64,000 nt of DNA from contig NZ_CP108464.1 in the NCBI RefSeq assembly GCF_036226405.1, positions 2,666,001 to 2,730,000 of the forward strand. The letters run 5' to 3'. A program made the translations under genes and the position numbers. This stretch comes from Streptomyces sp. NBC_01260. GTDB lineage: Bacteria; Actinomycetota; Actinomycetes; Streptomycetales; Streptomycetaceae. Under the pieces are notes generated by a model that worked only from the letters and a program-made list of their open reading frames with translations, had not been told where the DNA came from and searched no databases. This document shows positions 1 through 8,551 of the stretch, in pieces. The number at the start of each line of letters is the position of its first letter. Position 1 is the first letter of the stretch.

Positions 1-534
1 CTGGGGGACAGCGCGGTCCACCTGCTCGGGCACTCGCTCGGCGGGCTGATCGCACGCGCTGCGGCGATCCTCGACCCGGCGCCGTTCCGGTCGCTGACCC
101 TGATGTCCTCCGGGCCCGCCCAGGTCGTCGAGTCCCAGCAGGTCAGGCTGAAGATCCTCGGTGACGCCCTCGCGACCATGAGCATGGAGCGGGTCTGGGA
201 GGCGATGCGCGCCTCCGACCCGCCCGCGGAGGCCGAGACGGACGGCGAGGACCTGCGGCGGCGCTGGATGCGCCACACGCCCGCCCAGCTGATCGCCACC
301 GGCCGCACGCTGGCCACCGAGCCCGACCGGGTGGCCGAGGTCGCCGCCACCGGGCTGCCGGTCCATGTGATCTCCGGCGAGCGCGACGACGTCTGGCCGG
401 TTCCCCTGCTCGACGCGATGGCGCACCGGCTGGGCGCCCACCGGACCCGGATCGAGGGCGCCGAGCACTCCCCCAACACGGACCGGCCGGATCCGACGGC
501 GGCCGCGCTGATCTCCTTCTGGGACAGCCTGTAG
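1..534 (+). CDS. Alpha/beta hydrolase, C-terminal part (5' end outside window)
   Basis: The frame is open from base 1, so the start lies upstream. The first residues contain the nucleophile elbow GHSLGG (GxSxG type), which gives the serine hydrolase fold. The end carries VHVISGERDDVWP, where the acidic triad member normally sits, and GAEHSPNTDRP, with the likely catalytic His. About 177 residues are visible. Substrate cannot be deduced; hydrolases of this type act on esters, amides or epoxides in the cytoplasm. It is convergent with the NYN-domain gene, only 43 bases away. Confidence 0.8.
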   Translation: MGDSAVHLLGHSLGGLIARAAAILDPAPFRSLTLMSSGPAQVVESQQVRLKILGDALATMSMERVWEAMRASDPPAEAETDGEDLRRRWMRHTPAQLIATGRTLATEPDRVAEVAATGLPVHVISGERDDVWPVPLLDAMAHRLGAHRTRIEGAEHSPNTDRPDPTAAALISFWDSL

Positions 535-577
535 CACCCTCCTGGGCGGCGTCGGCGATCCGCGGACGGCGGCAGGG

Positions 578-1465
578 TCAGTACTGCGACTGAAGGTGCT
601 GCCAGAAGCCGTCGCGCAGCGCCCGCCGCAGATGGGCGTGGCCGCGCAGCGAGTGCTGGAGCAGGCGTTCGGCCTCGACCAGCAGGTCCTGGTCGACGGA
701 GCCCGGCAGATACGGGCGCCCGGGGAGGAGGTCGGCCAGGGCGTCGCGGCCGCGGGCGGAGAGCCAGGTCGCGGCGATCTGCGCACCGACGAAGCGGACG
801 TCCTCGCGCGAGGGCGCCGGGGAGTCGTCCTCGTAGGTGGTGACGGGGCGTCTGGTCACATAGGGGCGGCAGAAGTCGAGGTCGAAGGTGCGCTGGCTGT
901 CGACCTCCCAGAGCAGCGGTTCGGCCTGGTTGCGGCCTTCCCCGGCCTCGATGCCCCACAGGTGGACGCGGGCCCCGTACCCCTGCGCGGCCTCGACGGC
1001 CGACACCAGGTCCTCGTCGCCGCCGACGAGTGCGGCGTCACTGATGGCGCGGTGGCGGGCGAGCGATTCGAGGTCGGTGCGGATGAGTGAATCGACGCCC
1101 TTCTGCTGGTTGTTGGCGTTGAGGTTGCCGAGTCTGACCTTGACGTCGGGGAGTTCCGCGATGGACTGCTGCTCGACGGTGTGGATCCGGCGCCTGGCTC
1201 CGTCGTACCAGTACACGCGCAGGAGTCTGCTGTCCGCGAAGATCGTGCGGGCCTTGTCGATGAAGGCCTCGATCAGCCCCTCCGAGTCGAGGTCGAAGGA
1301 GCGCCGGTCCTCGGTGCCGGTGACGAGCAGCCCGGCCGCGGCGTACACATAGCCGGCGTCCACGAAGATCGCGTGGGTCGAGGGGGTCTTCGACACCTCG
1401 GCGAGCACGCGCTGGAGCAGCTCGTTGGTGCGGTCCAGGCGCTCGCCGATCTCTGCCTCGTTCAT
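578..1465 (-). CDS. NYN-domain (PIN-like/LabA-DUF88) putative nuclease
   Basis: A 295-residue protein. Residues about 30-190 look like an NYN domain of the PIN nuclease superfamily: FVDAGYVY places the first acidic residue at D36, KGVDSLIRTDL gives D125 and D131, and VGGDEDL gives D150 and D152. Such clusters bind a divalent metal and cleave RNA. The C-terminal 90 residues are not recognised. A predicted coiled start (ERLDRTNELLQRVLAEV) precedes the domain. The nuclease role is inferred from fold and acidic residues; no substrate is visible. ATG start at 1465, divergent from the small gene at 1688. Confidence 0.72.
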   Translation of the reverse strand: MNEAEIGERLDRTNELLQRVLAEVSKTPSTHAIFVDAGYVYAAAGLLVTGTEDRRSFDLDSEGLIEAFIDKARTIFADSRLLRVYWYDGARRRIHTVEQQSIAELPDVKVRLGNLNANNQQKGVDSLIRTDLESLARHRAISDAALVGGDEDLVSAVEAAQGYGARVHLWGIEAGEGRNQAEPLLWEVDSQRTFDLDFCRPYVTRRPVTTYEDDSPAPSREDVRFVGAQIAATWLSARGRDALADLLPGRPYLPGSVDQDLLVEAERLLQHSLRGHAHLRRALRDGFWQHLQSQY

Positions 1466-1549
1466 ACCGGCCTCGTCGCGGATGCCGTCGTCCGCGCATG
1501 TTCTGTTACCTGCTGGTCCTTAGACATCCAAAAAATTTCCTTAGCGTAG

Positions 1550-1575
1550 GGAATCATTGCAGAGGGCAAGTCGTT
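1550..1575 (+). promoter_or_regulatory. Sigma-R-type promoter candidate
   Basis: GGAAT at 1550-1554 is followed by exactly 18 bases and GTT at 1573-1575. This is the published sigma-R (thiol-oxidative stress) consensus GGAAT-N18-GTT. It lies in an AT-rich patch unlike its surroundings and would give a leader of roughly 105 bases to the 50-aa gene at 1688. It is a sequence match only; no transcription evidence is available here. Confidence 0.55.
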
Positions 1576-1687
1576 GTACACCCCGTGGGGCGCGAGACGA
1601 ACCAGCCTGGCGCTCCTCATCCTTGCGGACGGGGCACCCGTCCTCCCAGTAGTTCTCCAGCAGGAGGATCAGACGAAGGGAAGCCAT

Positions 1688-1840
1688 ATGCGCTTCGAGA
1701 TCATGCGACTCGACGATGTCGACGGTACCGCCGTGGACAGCACCGTCGTGGACGCCGCCTCCGTCAACCGGATCGTGCAGCAGGCCGCAGCAGTGGGCCA
1801 GCGCATCTATATCCGCCCGGCCGACACCTCGGCTTCGTAA
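1688..1840 (+). CDS. Conserved 50-aa protein, function unknown
   Basis: A 50-residue acidic protein starting MRFEIMRLDDVDG and ending RPADTSAS. An upstream extension (from 1574) is possible, but the ATG at 1688 has a Shine-Dalgarno-like GAAGGGAAG just in front and the extension reads as non-protein. I recognise the type as a small conserved Streptomyces protein without known function. There is no membrane segment, cysteine or known motif. It stands alone behind a sigma-R-like promoter and is closed by a strong hairpin at 1863, so it is probably a monocistronic unit. Confidence 0.7.
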   Translation: MRFEIMRLDDVDGTAVDSTVVDAASVNRIVQQAAAVGQRIYIRPADTSAS

Positions 1841-1862
1841 CGCGTCACGGACATAAAGACGA

Positions 1863-1897
1863 AGCGCCCCCGCACGGATGGACTGTGCGGGGGCGCT
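1863..1897. terminator. Bidirectional Rho-independent-type hairpin
   Basis: A perfect 13-bp stem (AGCGCCCCCGCAC with its complement) around a 9-base loop. It sits between the convergent 50-aa gene and marC and can serve both. No U-tract, as is usual in Streptomyces. Confidence 0.8.
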
Positions 1898-1915
1898 GTG
1901 GTGTGCGGGGCCGGG

Positions 1916-2521
1916 TCAGGCGTTCTGGATGACCTGGGTGACACCGTTGATGATCTGCTGCACGGCGATGGCGGACAGCATCATCCCGGCCAGCCTGGTG
2001 ACCAGCACGACGCCGCCGTCCTTGATGACCCGGATGATCAGCAGCGAGTACCGCATGGTCAGCCAGAGCACGATGTGCATGGCGACGATCGCCGTCCAGA
2101 CCGAGACCTGGCTCCCCACGCTGTCGGCGTGCTGCACGGCGAGGATCACCGAGACGATCGCGCCGGGACCGGCGAGCAGCGGCATACCCAGGGGTACGAG
2201 CGCCACGTTGACGTCCTTCGTCTGCGTCGGCTCGTCGGTCTTGCCGGTCAGCAGATCCAGTGCGATCAGCAGCAGGAGCAGCCCGCCCGCGATCATCAGC
2301 GCGGGTACGGAGACATGCAGGTAGTCCAGGATCTGCTGGCCGAGCACGCCGAAGACGGCGATCACGCCGAAGGCGACGGAGACCGCCTGCAGCGCCATTC
2401 TGCGCTGCATCTTGGCGGGGCGGCCGGCGGTGAGGGCCAGGAAGATCGGGGTGATTCCGGGCGGATCCATAATCACAAAAAGCGTGAGAAAAAGGGATCC
2501 GAAGACAGCGACGTCGAACAC
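1916..2521 (-). CDS. MarC-family integral membrane protein
   Basis: About 201 residues with six hydrophobic segments and MarC-type features: VIMDPPGITPIFLALT near the N-terminus, GGLLLLLIALDLL and PLGMPLLAGPGAI in the middle. The reading frame stays open far upstream, but that part is compositional. The GTG at 2521 (protein starting with VFDVAVFGSLF) puts the first membrane helix at the usual place. MarC proteins are inner-membrane proteins of unsettled function; the older link to multidrug resistance was not upheld. The next minus-strand gene upstream is the PHP protein, 173 bases away. Confidence 0.85.
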   Translation of the reverse strand: MFDVAVFGSLFLTLFVIMDPPGITPIFLALTAGRPAKMQRRMALQAVSVAFGVIAVFGVLGQQILDYLHVSVPALMIAGGLLLLLIALDLLTGKTDEPTQTKDVNVALVPLGMPLLAGPGAIVSVILAVQHADSVGSQVSVWTAIVAMHIVLWLTMRYSLLIIRVIKDGGVVLVTRLAGMMLSAIAVQQIINGVTQVIQNA

Positions 2522-2694
2522 AGTGAGCCTTGCGGGGAGAGAGCGGGAATTCGGCTGGGGCAGCGCACCGGACAGGTGCCGGACCGGCGTCCGTCGGAAG
2601 GTCCTGACGGCAGCCGCGGCAGGCTGGTGCGCGGGGGTGGAACGAGCGGCGTCGCGCTGCGGCGCCGGGCGGTGAAGGTGTCGCGCGCGGGCCG

Positions 2695-3561
2695 TTACGG
2701 GGCGAGCGGTCCGCCGGCTCCCGGCACCGGGAAGGCCCCTGTGGCGCGCCGGGTGATCTCGCCGTAGATCTCGGGGTCGGTGGCGTTCTCGCCGAGCCGT
2801 ACGGTCTTGCGGCTGCCGTGGTAGTCGCTCGACCCGGTGGTGAGCAGCCCCAGCTCGCGGGCGAGCCCGCGCAGCCTGGCCCGGGTCGGTCCGTCGTGGT
2901 CCATGTGGTCGACCTCGACACCGCCGAGCCCGGCCGCGGCCAGCTCGGCGATCGCGGACTCGGGGACCACATTGCCGCGTTTGACGGCGGCGGGGTGGGC
3001 GAGGACGGTGACGCCGCCGGCGGCCTTGACCAGCCGGATCGCGTCGAACGGATCGAGTTCGTGCTTCTGCGCGTGGGCGCGGCCGCCGTCGGCGAGCCAC
3101 TGCGGGACGAAGGCGTCGGACACGGTCTCGACGACGCCGAGCTCGACCAGTGCGGTGGCGATGTGCGGCCGCCCGACCGATCCGTCCCCGGCGATCCGCG
3201 CGACCTGCTCCCACTCCACCGGCACGCCCAGCTCCTGGAGCTTGCGCACCATGGTCCTGGCGCGCGGCACCCGGTCGTCGCGCACCAGCTCGCGCTCGCG
3301 CGCCAGCTCGGGCTCGTCCGGGTCGAAGAGGTACGCCAGCATGTGCAGGCCCACACCGTCGAGCCGGCAGGACAGCTCCGCGCCGGTGACCAGGGTGAGC
3401 CCCTCGGGCAGGGCGGCGAGCGCCTCGGCGTGCCCGCGGACCGTGTCGTGGTCGGTGAGGGCGACGACGTCCAGACCCGCGGCGGCGGCGTTCCGCACCA
3501 GCTCGGCGGGGGTGTCCGTACCGTCCGACGCGGTGGAGTGGGTGTGCAGGTCGATGCGCAC
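2695..3561 (-). CDS. PHP-domain metal-dependent phosphoesterase
   Basis: A 288-residue PHP-domain protein. The N-terminus has LHTHSTASDG (first metal ligands H7 and H9, acidic D14), then ALTDHDTVRGH and TGAELSC. Later come GRPHIATAL, VLAHPA and GSSDYHG, the remaining histidine/aspartate ligands. Such stand-alone proteins hydrolyse phosphoesters; related enzymes act on nucleoside 3',5'-bisphosphates (RNase AM/YciV group). The arrangement fits that group, but substrate is not proven. All metal motifs are intact, so it should be active. Confidence 0.87.
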   Translation of the reverse strand: MRIDLHTHSTASDGTDTPAELVRNAAAAGLDVVALTDHDTVRGHAEALAALPEGLTLVTGAELSCRLDGVGLHMLAYLFDPDEPELARERELVRDDRVPRARTMVRKLQELGVPVEWEQVARIAGDGSVGRPHIATALVELGVVETVSDAFVPQWLADGGRAHAQKHELDPFDAIRLVKAAGGVTVLAHPAAVKRGNVVPESAIAELAAAGLGGVEVDHMDHDGPTRARLRGLARELGLLTTGSSDYHGSRKTVRLGENATDPEIYGEITRRATGAFPVPGAGGPLAP

Positions 3562-3638
3562 GACTCGGACTCCAGTGCTCGCGGCCGGATGGGGGGACGC
3601 CCAAGGATAACCGGCGGACGCGCGGATTCCGGACCCGC

Positions 3639-4283
3639 TCAGGGCCCGCCCAGCAGCCGGGGCGTGAGCGCACCGCAGGGCACGAGGTCGACCTCTCCCC
3701 CGGCGTCACGCAGATCGGTCAGCACCAGCTCGTCGTACATCAGGAGTCCCGACTGCTCGGGCCAGACGACCGCCCAGAGCCACAGGCCGCACGCCTCGCC
3801 CGCGAAGACCGCCCGGTCGTCGGGGGCGTCCTTCACGTGCCAGAGCGGGGTCGGGCGTCCGGCGGCGAGCACCTTGACGTCCGGCGGCCCGTCCACCCGG
3901 AGGTACGGGCCCGGGTCGGGGCCCTCGATCCCGGCGTACCGCGCACCGAGTCCGACACCGAGCTCCTCGGCGACGAGCAGCAGCTCACCGATGCCGCCGA
4001 GCGGCCCCGGTCCGGAACAGGCGACGGCGGTGGCCCGGCCACCTCCGCGGTCGTCCCCCGCGCACGCCACACCGGTGAAGAGCCAGCCCACCGGCAGCGG
4101 CCAGGGCATCCACACCGGCACCCGGGCGCGGTGCACCACCACACCGAGCGCCTCGACGCCGGGCGGGATGACCGGCTGCAGCGGGTGCACGCTGCCGTGC
4201 ACATCGCACTGCCAGGTGTCGTCGAAGAAACCGGGCGCCTTGACCCGGCCTCCGCACTTCGGGCAACTGGGTTCGCCCCTCAT
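3639..4283 (-). CDS. DUF6758-type protein with N-terminal zinc ribbon
   Basis: A 214-residue protein. C7-x2-C10 (CPKC) with C26 and H29 (WQCDVHG) suggest a small zinc ribbon. The rest is Gly/Pro-rich with LLMYDELVLTDLRDAGGEVD near the end. A TTG nine bases upstream is in frame, but GGAGG lies only four bases from it and thirteen from the ATG at 4283; I chose the ATG. It matches a conserved actinomycete protein of unknown function. It is divergent from the MFS gene at 4441. Confidence 0.72.
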   Translation of the reverse strand: MRGEPSCPKCGGRVKAPGFFDDTWQCDVHGSVHPLQPVIPPGVEALGVVVHRARVPVWMPWPLPVGWLFTGVACAGDDRGGGRATAVACSGPGPLGGIGELLLVAEELGVGLGARYAGIEGPDPGPYLRVDGPPDVKVLAAGRPTPLWHVKDAPDDRAVFAGEACGLWLWAVVWPEQSGLLMYDELVLTDLRDAGGEVDLVPCGALTPRLLGGP

Positions 4284-4371
4284 AGCAACCAACCGTCCTC
4301 CCCGCCCGTCGCCGCGTCAAGGACGATCCCCCTTCCGCAGCGTGGCTCCCATCAGGGGATTTAGATGTAAC

Positions 4372-4401
4372 TTGCATTCATTAGCCCCTCTAACTTATTC
4401 T
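4372..4401 (+). promoter_or_regulatory. Possible housekeeping promoter of the MFS gene
   Basis: TTGCAT at 4372-4377 and TATTCT at 4396-4401 are 18 bases apart inside an AT-rich stretch in an otherwise GC-rich intergenic region. This would start transcription about 35 bases before the ATG at 4441. Spacing and composition fit, but matches are partial. Confidence 0.35.
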
Positions 4402-4440
4402 GTGCATAACGCACCGACCCAGTGGAGAGTGAGTAGACCC

Positions 4441-5673
4441 ATGCAGGGAGAGGATCCGTTCGATCAAGGAACGGTCAGCATCCTGCGCCAGCCGAAGGCC
4501 GTCTGGGCCACAGCGGGCGCCTCTGTTGTCGCGTTCATGGGGATCGGCCTGGTGGACCCGATCCTGCCGTCCATCGCCAAGGGCCTGGAGGCGACGCCGA
4601 GCCAGGTGTCCCTGCTCTTCACCTCGTACTTCCTGATCACCGCCGTCGCGATGCTGGTCACCGGTTTCGTCTCCAGCCGCATCGGCGGACGCAAGACCCT
4701 GCTGGCCGGACTGGCGCTCGTCGTGGTCTTCGCCGCGCTCTCCGGCACCTCGTCCTCCGTCGCGGAACTCGTCGGCTTCCGGGCCGGCTGGGGCCTGGGC
4801 AACGCCCTGTTCGTGTCGACCGCGCTCGCCGTGATCGTCGGTGCGGCGGCGGGCGGCAGCTCGGCGGCGATCCTGCTGTACGAGTCGGCGCTCGGCCTCG
4901 GCATGGCCTGCGGGCCGCTGCTCGGCGCACTGCTCGGTGACGCCAGCTGGCGCTACCCGTTCTTCGGCACGGCCGCGCTGATGGCCATCGGCTTCGTCTG
5001 CATCACGGCGTTCCTCAAGGAACAGCCCAGGCCGGCCCGCAAGACCTCGCTGCTCGACCCGGTCAAGGCGCTCGGCCACGGCGGGCTCGCCTCCGTCGCC
5101 ACCTCGGCGTTCTTCTACAACTACGCGTTCTTCACGATCCTGGCGTTCACGCCGTTCGTACTGAACATGTCGCCGTACAAGTCCGGCGCCGTCTTCTTCG
5201 CCTGGGGCCTGCTGCTCGCGGTCTTCTCGGTGCTTGTCGCACCGAGGCTGCAGAAGCACTTCGGCTCGCTCAAGGTGGTCGGTGCCTCGCTGGTGCTGCT
5301 CGCCGCCGACCTGGTGATCCTCGGCTACGGCAACCACACCACGGCCATCGTCTGCACGATCGTCTCCGGCGCCTTCATCGGCATGAACAACACCGTCTAC
5401 ACGGAGCTGGCACTCGGGGTGTCCGACGCACCGCGCCCGGTGGCCAGCGCCGGTTACAACTTCGTCCGCTGGTTCGCCGCGGCCGCCGCGCCCTTCCTGG
5501 CCCCGAAGATCGAGGAGTGGAGCAACATCCACATCCCGTTCGTGATCGCCGCGGTCGCCGCGGTCATCGGCGCGATCGTCATCTGGGTACGACGCTCGGC
5601 GCTGACCCACGATGCGGCGGAGCTGGAGCCGAAGCACGCCACCGAGGACGGCGTCACGGTCTTCGCCAACTGA
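4441..5673 (+). CDS. MFS drug-type exporter
   Basis: A 410-residue MFS transporter. It starts at ATG 4441, after GTGGAGAGTGAG; the much longer open frame upstream is antisense to the PHP gene and is not used. About 12 membrane helices are visible. GFVSSRIGGRKTLL after helix 2 is the MFS motif A region, and ESALGLGMACGPLLGALLG is the antiporter motif C in helix 5, so export is more likely than uptake. The Streptomyces neighbours give no substrate. A hairpin follows at 5721. Confidence 0.87.
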   Translation: MQGEDPFDQGTVSILRQPKAVWATAGASVVAFMGIGLVDPILPSIAKGLEATPSQVSLLFTSYFLITAVAMLVTGFVSSRIGGRKTLLAGLALVVVFAALSGTSSSVAELVGFRAGWGLGNALFVSTALAVIVGAAAGGSSAAILLYESALGLGMACGPLLGALLGDASWRYPFFGTAALMAIGFVCITAFLKEQPRPARKTSLLDPVKALGHGGLASVATSAFFYNYAFFTILAFTPFVLNMSPYKSGAVFFAWGLLLAVFSVLVAPRLQKHFGSLKVVGASLVLLAADLVILGYGNHTTAIVCTIVSGAFIGMNNTVYTELALGVSDAPRPVASAGYNFVRWFAAAAAPFLAPKIEEWSNIHIPFVIAAVAAVIGAIVIWVRRSALTHDAAELEPKHATEDGVTVFAN

Positions 5674-5720
5674 GGCGACCGGACCCCGTCACCCCGTACC
5701 GCCCCGCCCGCGGCTCCCTT

Positions 5721-5738
5721 CCCCGCCGCGCGGCGGGG
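5721..5738. terminator. GC hairpin between MFS and SUFU genes
   Basis: CCCCGCCG, two bases, then CGGCGGGG form a tight 8-bp stem followed by CTTCGCGTTCC. It lies between convergent genes and is a likely terminator for the MFS transcript. Confidence 0.5.
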
Positions 5739-5844
5739 CTTCGCGTTCCATGTGTCCCAGCGCTGCCGGCCTGGGCCGGCGCCGGGAAACACTCGTCCAG
5801 CGGAACCGGTCCGGTGCCACCGGAAAACGCTCGCCCCCGCGCTG

Positions 5845-6429
5845 TCAGTCCAGGGCCACCGAGGCGCGCAGCGGATCGCGCAGGTCCGTCCCCAGGGACA
5901 GCCACCGCTCCTGGAGCTCCTGTGCGCCCCGGACCCGCTTCCAGGCCGCCTCGTTGTGCGTCATCGGCAGCAGCGGCAGGAACCGTACCGCCTCCATGGG
6001 CGCGTCCAGCTCCAGATCCTCGACCAGCCCACCGGACTCGGCGACGAGCACCGAGCCGAACGGCGCTCCCGGCCACAGCGGTTCACCGAGGTCCAACGAG
6101 GCGCCGGGAGCCACGATCACCCCCTCCACCTGCGGCGACGCCGCCAGCACCGCGAGCTTGCGCAGCACCTGGTCGGTGTCGGCGAGGCCGGCCCGCACCG
6201 AGAGGACCAGCTCGGCGCGCGGCCCCTTCACGGGGTCGGCGAGCGAGTCGGCCGGGTCGGCCATCGGCTGCGCGGACATGCCGAGCGTGGCGTACCTCAC
6301 CACGTCGCCGTCGATGAACCTGAGCACCTCGATCCGGTCCGTACCGAGGAACGTCACTGCCGCGCGTGCGTCCGGTTCACCCAGGGCCGTCCGCAGACGG
6401 GCCTCGACCAGAGCAAGAATTTCTGCCAT
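5845..6429 (-). CDS. Suppressor-of-fused (SUFU) domain protein
   Basis: A 194-residue protein starting at ATG 6429 (MAEILALVEARLRTALGEP). An in-frame upstream extension to 6519 overlaps the probable promoter region and is rejected. The pattern VRYATLGMSAQPM, RAELVLSVR, GPLWPG-like PLWPGAPFGSVL and FLPLLPMTHNEAAW is that of bacterial SUFU-domain proteins, thought to be intracellular and often linked to toxin-immunity systems or of unknown role. No toxin gene is nearby. Function remains open. Confidence 0.75.
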   Translation of the reverse strand: MAEILALVEARLRTALGEPDARAAVTFLGTDRIEVLRFIDGDVVRYATLGMSAQPMADPADSLADPVKGPRAELVLSVRAGLADTDQVLRKLAVLAASPQVEGVIVAPGASLDLGEPLWPGAPFGSVLVAESGGLVEDLELDAPMEAVRFLPLLPMTHNEAAWKRVRGAQELQERWLSLGTDLRDPLRASVALD

Positions 6430-6839
6430 GCGGCGAGCATAAGACGCGTATGGAACGGGCAAAGTAAGAGATTGGCCCTGTGCCTGCTGATAGCCTGGGC
6501 CCGCCGGTCGGGACAGCACGCAGAAGCGTTGCTCTCAAGTCCCGACGAAACGTCATCCCCCACGGGGGACCGACCGGAGGAGGTGGGGCTGCGGTGGATC
6601 CAAGTCGACCGTGCAGTACCAACCGCTCTTCCGCTCGACGCCTTCCCTCTGTGATCTGACGCCTTCCCGGTCAAGGCCCATGGCATTTCGCACGACGGAA
6701 GAGCCCTCCTTTTTTGCCTGTCTGTAGCGAACGCCGTCATCGCGCCGCCGCGGTGCCGCCCGCTTTGCGGACGTGAGCCACGTCCCCATTCCGGGCTGTT
6801 CCACGCCCTCGCCGACGGCCCTCCGTGAAGGAGCCAGCC
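6430..6839 (+). promoter_or_regulatory. 410-base intergenic region: promoters and possible structured corA leader
   Basis: No gene is supported here. GTCGGGAC (about 6507-6515) and GTCCCGAC (about 6538-6545) can pair. A CCCCC-AC-GGGGG hairpin follows near 6557. GACGCCTTCCC occurs twice as a direct repeat at 6637-6647 and 6658-6668. A run CCTTTTTT lies near 6710. This looks like a structured 5' leader for the magnesium transporter gene. I looked for the M-box (ykoK) core and did not find a convincing match. Confidence 0.4.
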
Positions 6840-7961
6840 ATGTCGATGATCCGTGACCTGCGCGCTGTCGTGCGCCCGTCCCTGCGCAAGACCAACACCC
6901 TGCACAGCAGTTACGACACCACCCGTGACCCGTCCGCCTCCAGCGCGGTCGTCGACTGCGCGGTCTACCGCGACGGACGCCGCCTTGCGGAAGTGGACGG
7001 CACCTGCCGTACCCCGCACGAGGCGATGCTCCGGGTGCGGGAGGAGGGCGGCTTCGCCTGGATCGGCCTCCACGAGCCGACCGAGGAGGAGTTCGCCGGT
7101 ATCGCCCGGGAGTTCGGGCTGCACCCGCTGGCCGTGGAGGACGCCGTGCACGCCCACCAGCGGCCGAAGCTGGAGCGGTACGACGACACCCTTTTCACCG
7201 TCTTCAAGACCATCCACTACGTCGAGCACGCCGAGCTGACCGCGACCAGCGAGGTCGTGGAGACCGGCGAGGTGATGTGCTTCACCGGCCGGGACTTCGT
7301 CATCACCGTGCGGCACGGCGGCCACGGCTCGCTGCGCGCGCTGCGCCACCGGCTCCAGGACGACCCCGAGCTGCTGGCCAAAGGGCCCTCGGCGGTCCTG
7401 CACTCCATCGCCGACCATGTCGTCGACGGGTACATCGCGGTGGCCGGCGCGGTCCAGGAGGACATCGACGAGGTGGAGATCGAGGTCTTCTCCACTCCGG
7501 ACAAGGGCGGCCCGCGCGGTTCGGACGCGGGCCGCATCTACCAGCTGAAGCGCGAGGTGCTGGAGTTCAAGCGGGCCGTTTCGCCGCTGCTGCGCCCGAT
7601 GCAGCTGCTCAGCGAGCGGCCGATGCGGCTGATCGACCCGGACATCCAGAAGTACTTCCGGGACGTCGCGGACCACCTCGTCCGGGTGCAGGAAGAGGTC
7701 ATCGGCTTCGACGAGCTCCTGAACTCCATCCTCCAGGCCAATCTGGCGCAGGCGACCGTCGCGCAGAACGAGGACATGCGCAAGATCACGTCCTGGGCGG
7801 CCATCATCGCCGTGCCGACGATGATCTGCGGGGTCTACGGCATGAACTTCAAACACATGCCGGAGCTGCGCTGGACGTACGGATATCCGATGGTGCTGGG
7901 CTTCATCGGAGTGGTCTGCTTCTCCATCCACCGCATGCTCAAGCGCAACGGCTGGCTCTGA
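6840..7961 (+). CDS. corA: CorA-family magnesium/cobalt transporter
   Basis: A 373-residue CorA protein. The start at ATG 6840 follows GAAGGAG at the right distance; an ATG 15 bases upstream lies inside that Shine-Dalgarno. A long cytoplasmic N-terminal domain (about 300 residues) leads to two C-terminal helices with the signature YGMNF in GVYGMNFKHMPEL, which forms the pore mouth. CorA channels are pentamers importing Mg2+ down the membrane potential. Its proximity to a soluble MgtE-like gene (9527) suggests a divalent-cation neighbourhood. Confidence 0.95.
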   Translation: MSMIRDLRAVVRPSLRKTNTLHSSYDTTRDPSASSAVVDCAVYRDGRRLAEVDGTCRTPHEAMLRVREEGGFAWIGLHEPTEEEFAGIAREFGLHPLAVEDAVHAHQRPKLERYDDTLFTVFKTIHYVEHAELTATSEVVETGEVMCFTGRDFVITVRHGGHGSLRALRHRLQDDPELLAKGPSAVLHSIADHVVDGYIAVAGAVQEDIDEVEIEVFSTPDKGGPRGSDAGRIYQLKREVLEFKRAVSPLLRPMQLLSERPMRLIDPDIQKYFRDVADHLVRVQEEVIGFDELLNSILQANLAQATVAQNEDMRKITSWAAIIAVPTMICGVYGMNFKHMPELRWTYGYPMVLGFIGVVCFSIHRMLKRNGWL

Positions 7962-7996
7962 CCGCCGGGACACCGGGCCGGTCTAAGCTCTGCTGC

Positions 7997-8515
7997 ATGA
8001 CTGCTGCTGACACGCTGCTCGGACCGGCCCTCGTCGAGGAGGCCACCAAGAAGTCGGGCCTGGTCTGGGTGCGCGGCACCGGGCCCGCGCGGGCGCTGTG
8101 GCACGTGTGGCACCAGGGTGCGGCGCACTTCGTCGGGGACGGTCCCGGCGAGCAGCCGCTCCCCGCCGGTCTCACGGACGGTGCCAACGCCGAGGTGACC
8201 GTCCGCAGCAAGGACAAGGGCGGCCGGCTCGTCGTCTGGACGGCCTCGGTGGCCCAGCTCGCGCCGCACTCCGAGGAGTGGGAGGCCGCGGTCGCCGAGC
8301 TCAGGGGCAAGCGGCTGAACGCACCGGACGCCGAGCTGATGACCGGGCGCTGGGCGCGCGAGTGCCGGATCGTACGGCTCACGCCGCTCGACTCCCGTAC
8401 GGATCTGCCGGCGACCTCGGGGGCAGCGGCGCCGCTGCCCACCACCGCGACCACCCGGCTGCCGGTGCCGGCGGGGCTGCCGCGCCTGCTGAAGCGCTCG
8501 CTCAGGAAGCCGTAG
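7997..8515 (+). CDS. Conserved protein, possibly FMN-binding split-barrel fold
   Basis: A 172-residue protein starting at ATG 7997, 35 bases after corA and probably co-transcribed. KKSGLVWVRGTGPARALWHVW followed by GAAHFVGDGPGEQPLPG resembles the strand arrangement of pyridoxamine 5'-phosphate oxidase-like proteins, but I see no clear FMN-contact motif. The tail is Pro/Thr/Leu-rich and basic. The much longer open frame upstream runs antiparallel to corA coding logic and is not real. Function unknown. Confidence 0.65.
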   Translation: MTAADTLLGPALVEEATKKSGLVWVRGTGPARALWHVWHQGAAHFVGDGPGEQPLPAGLTDGANAEVTVRSKDKGGRLVVWTASVAQLAPHSEEWEAAVAELRGKRLNAPDAELMTGRWARECRIVRLTPLDSRTDLPATSGAAAPLPTTATTRLPVPAGLPRLLKRSLRKP

Positions 8516-8551
8516 CGGGCCTCGGCCTCCCCCGTGGGACCGGTCCCGGAC

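Noticed and set aside
596..1549. Several 120-165-codon plus-strand frames opposite the NYN gene
   Set aside because: Antisense shadows with no ribosome site or family pattern.
2818..4440. A 951-codon open frame that runs into the MFS gene
   Set aside because: The first 540 codons are antisense to the PHP and DUF6758 genes and have random Arg/Pro/Ser composition; the protein begins at ATG 4441.
6500..6840. M-box (ykoK) magnesium riboswitch upstream of corA
   Set aside because: AGGTGGGGCTGCGG near 6580 recalls the M-box, but the other conserved blocks were not found.
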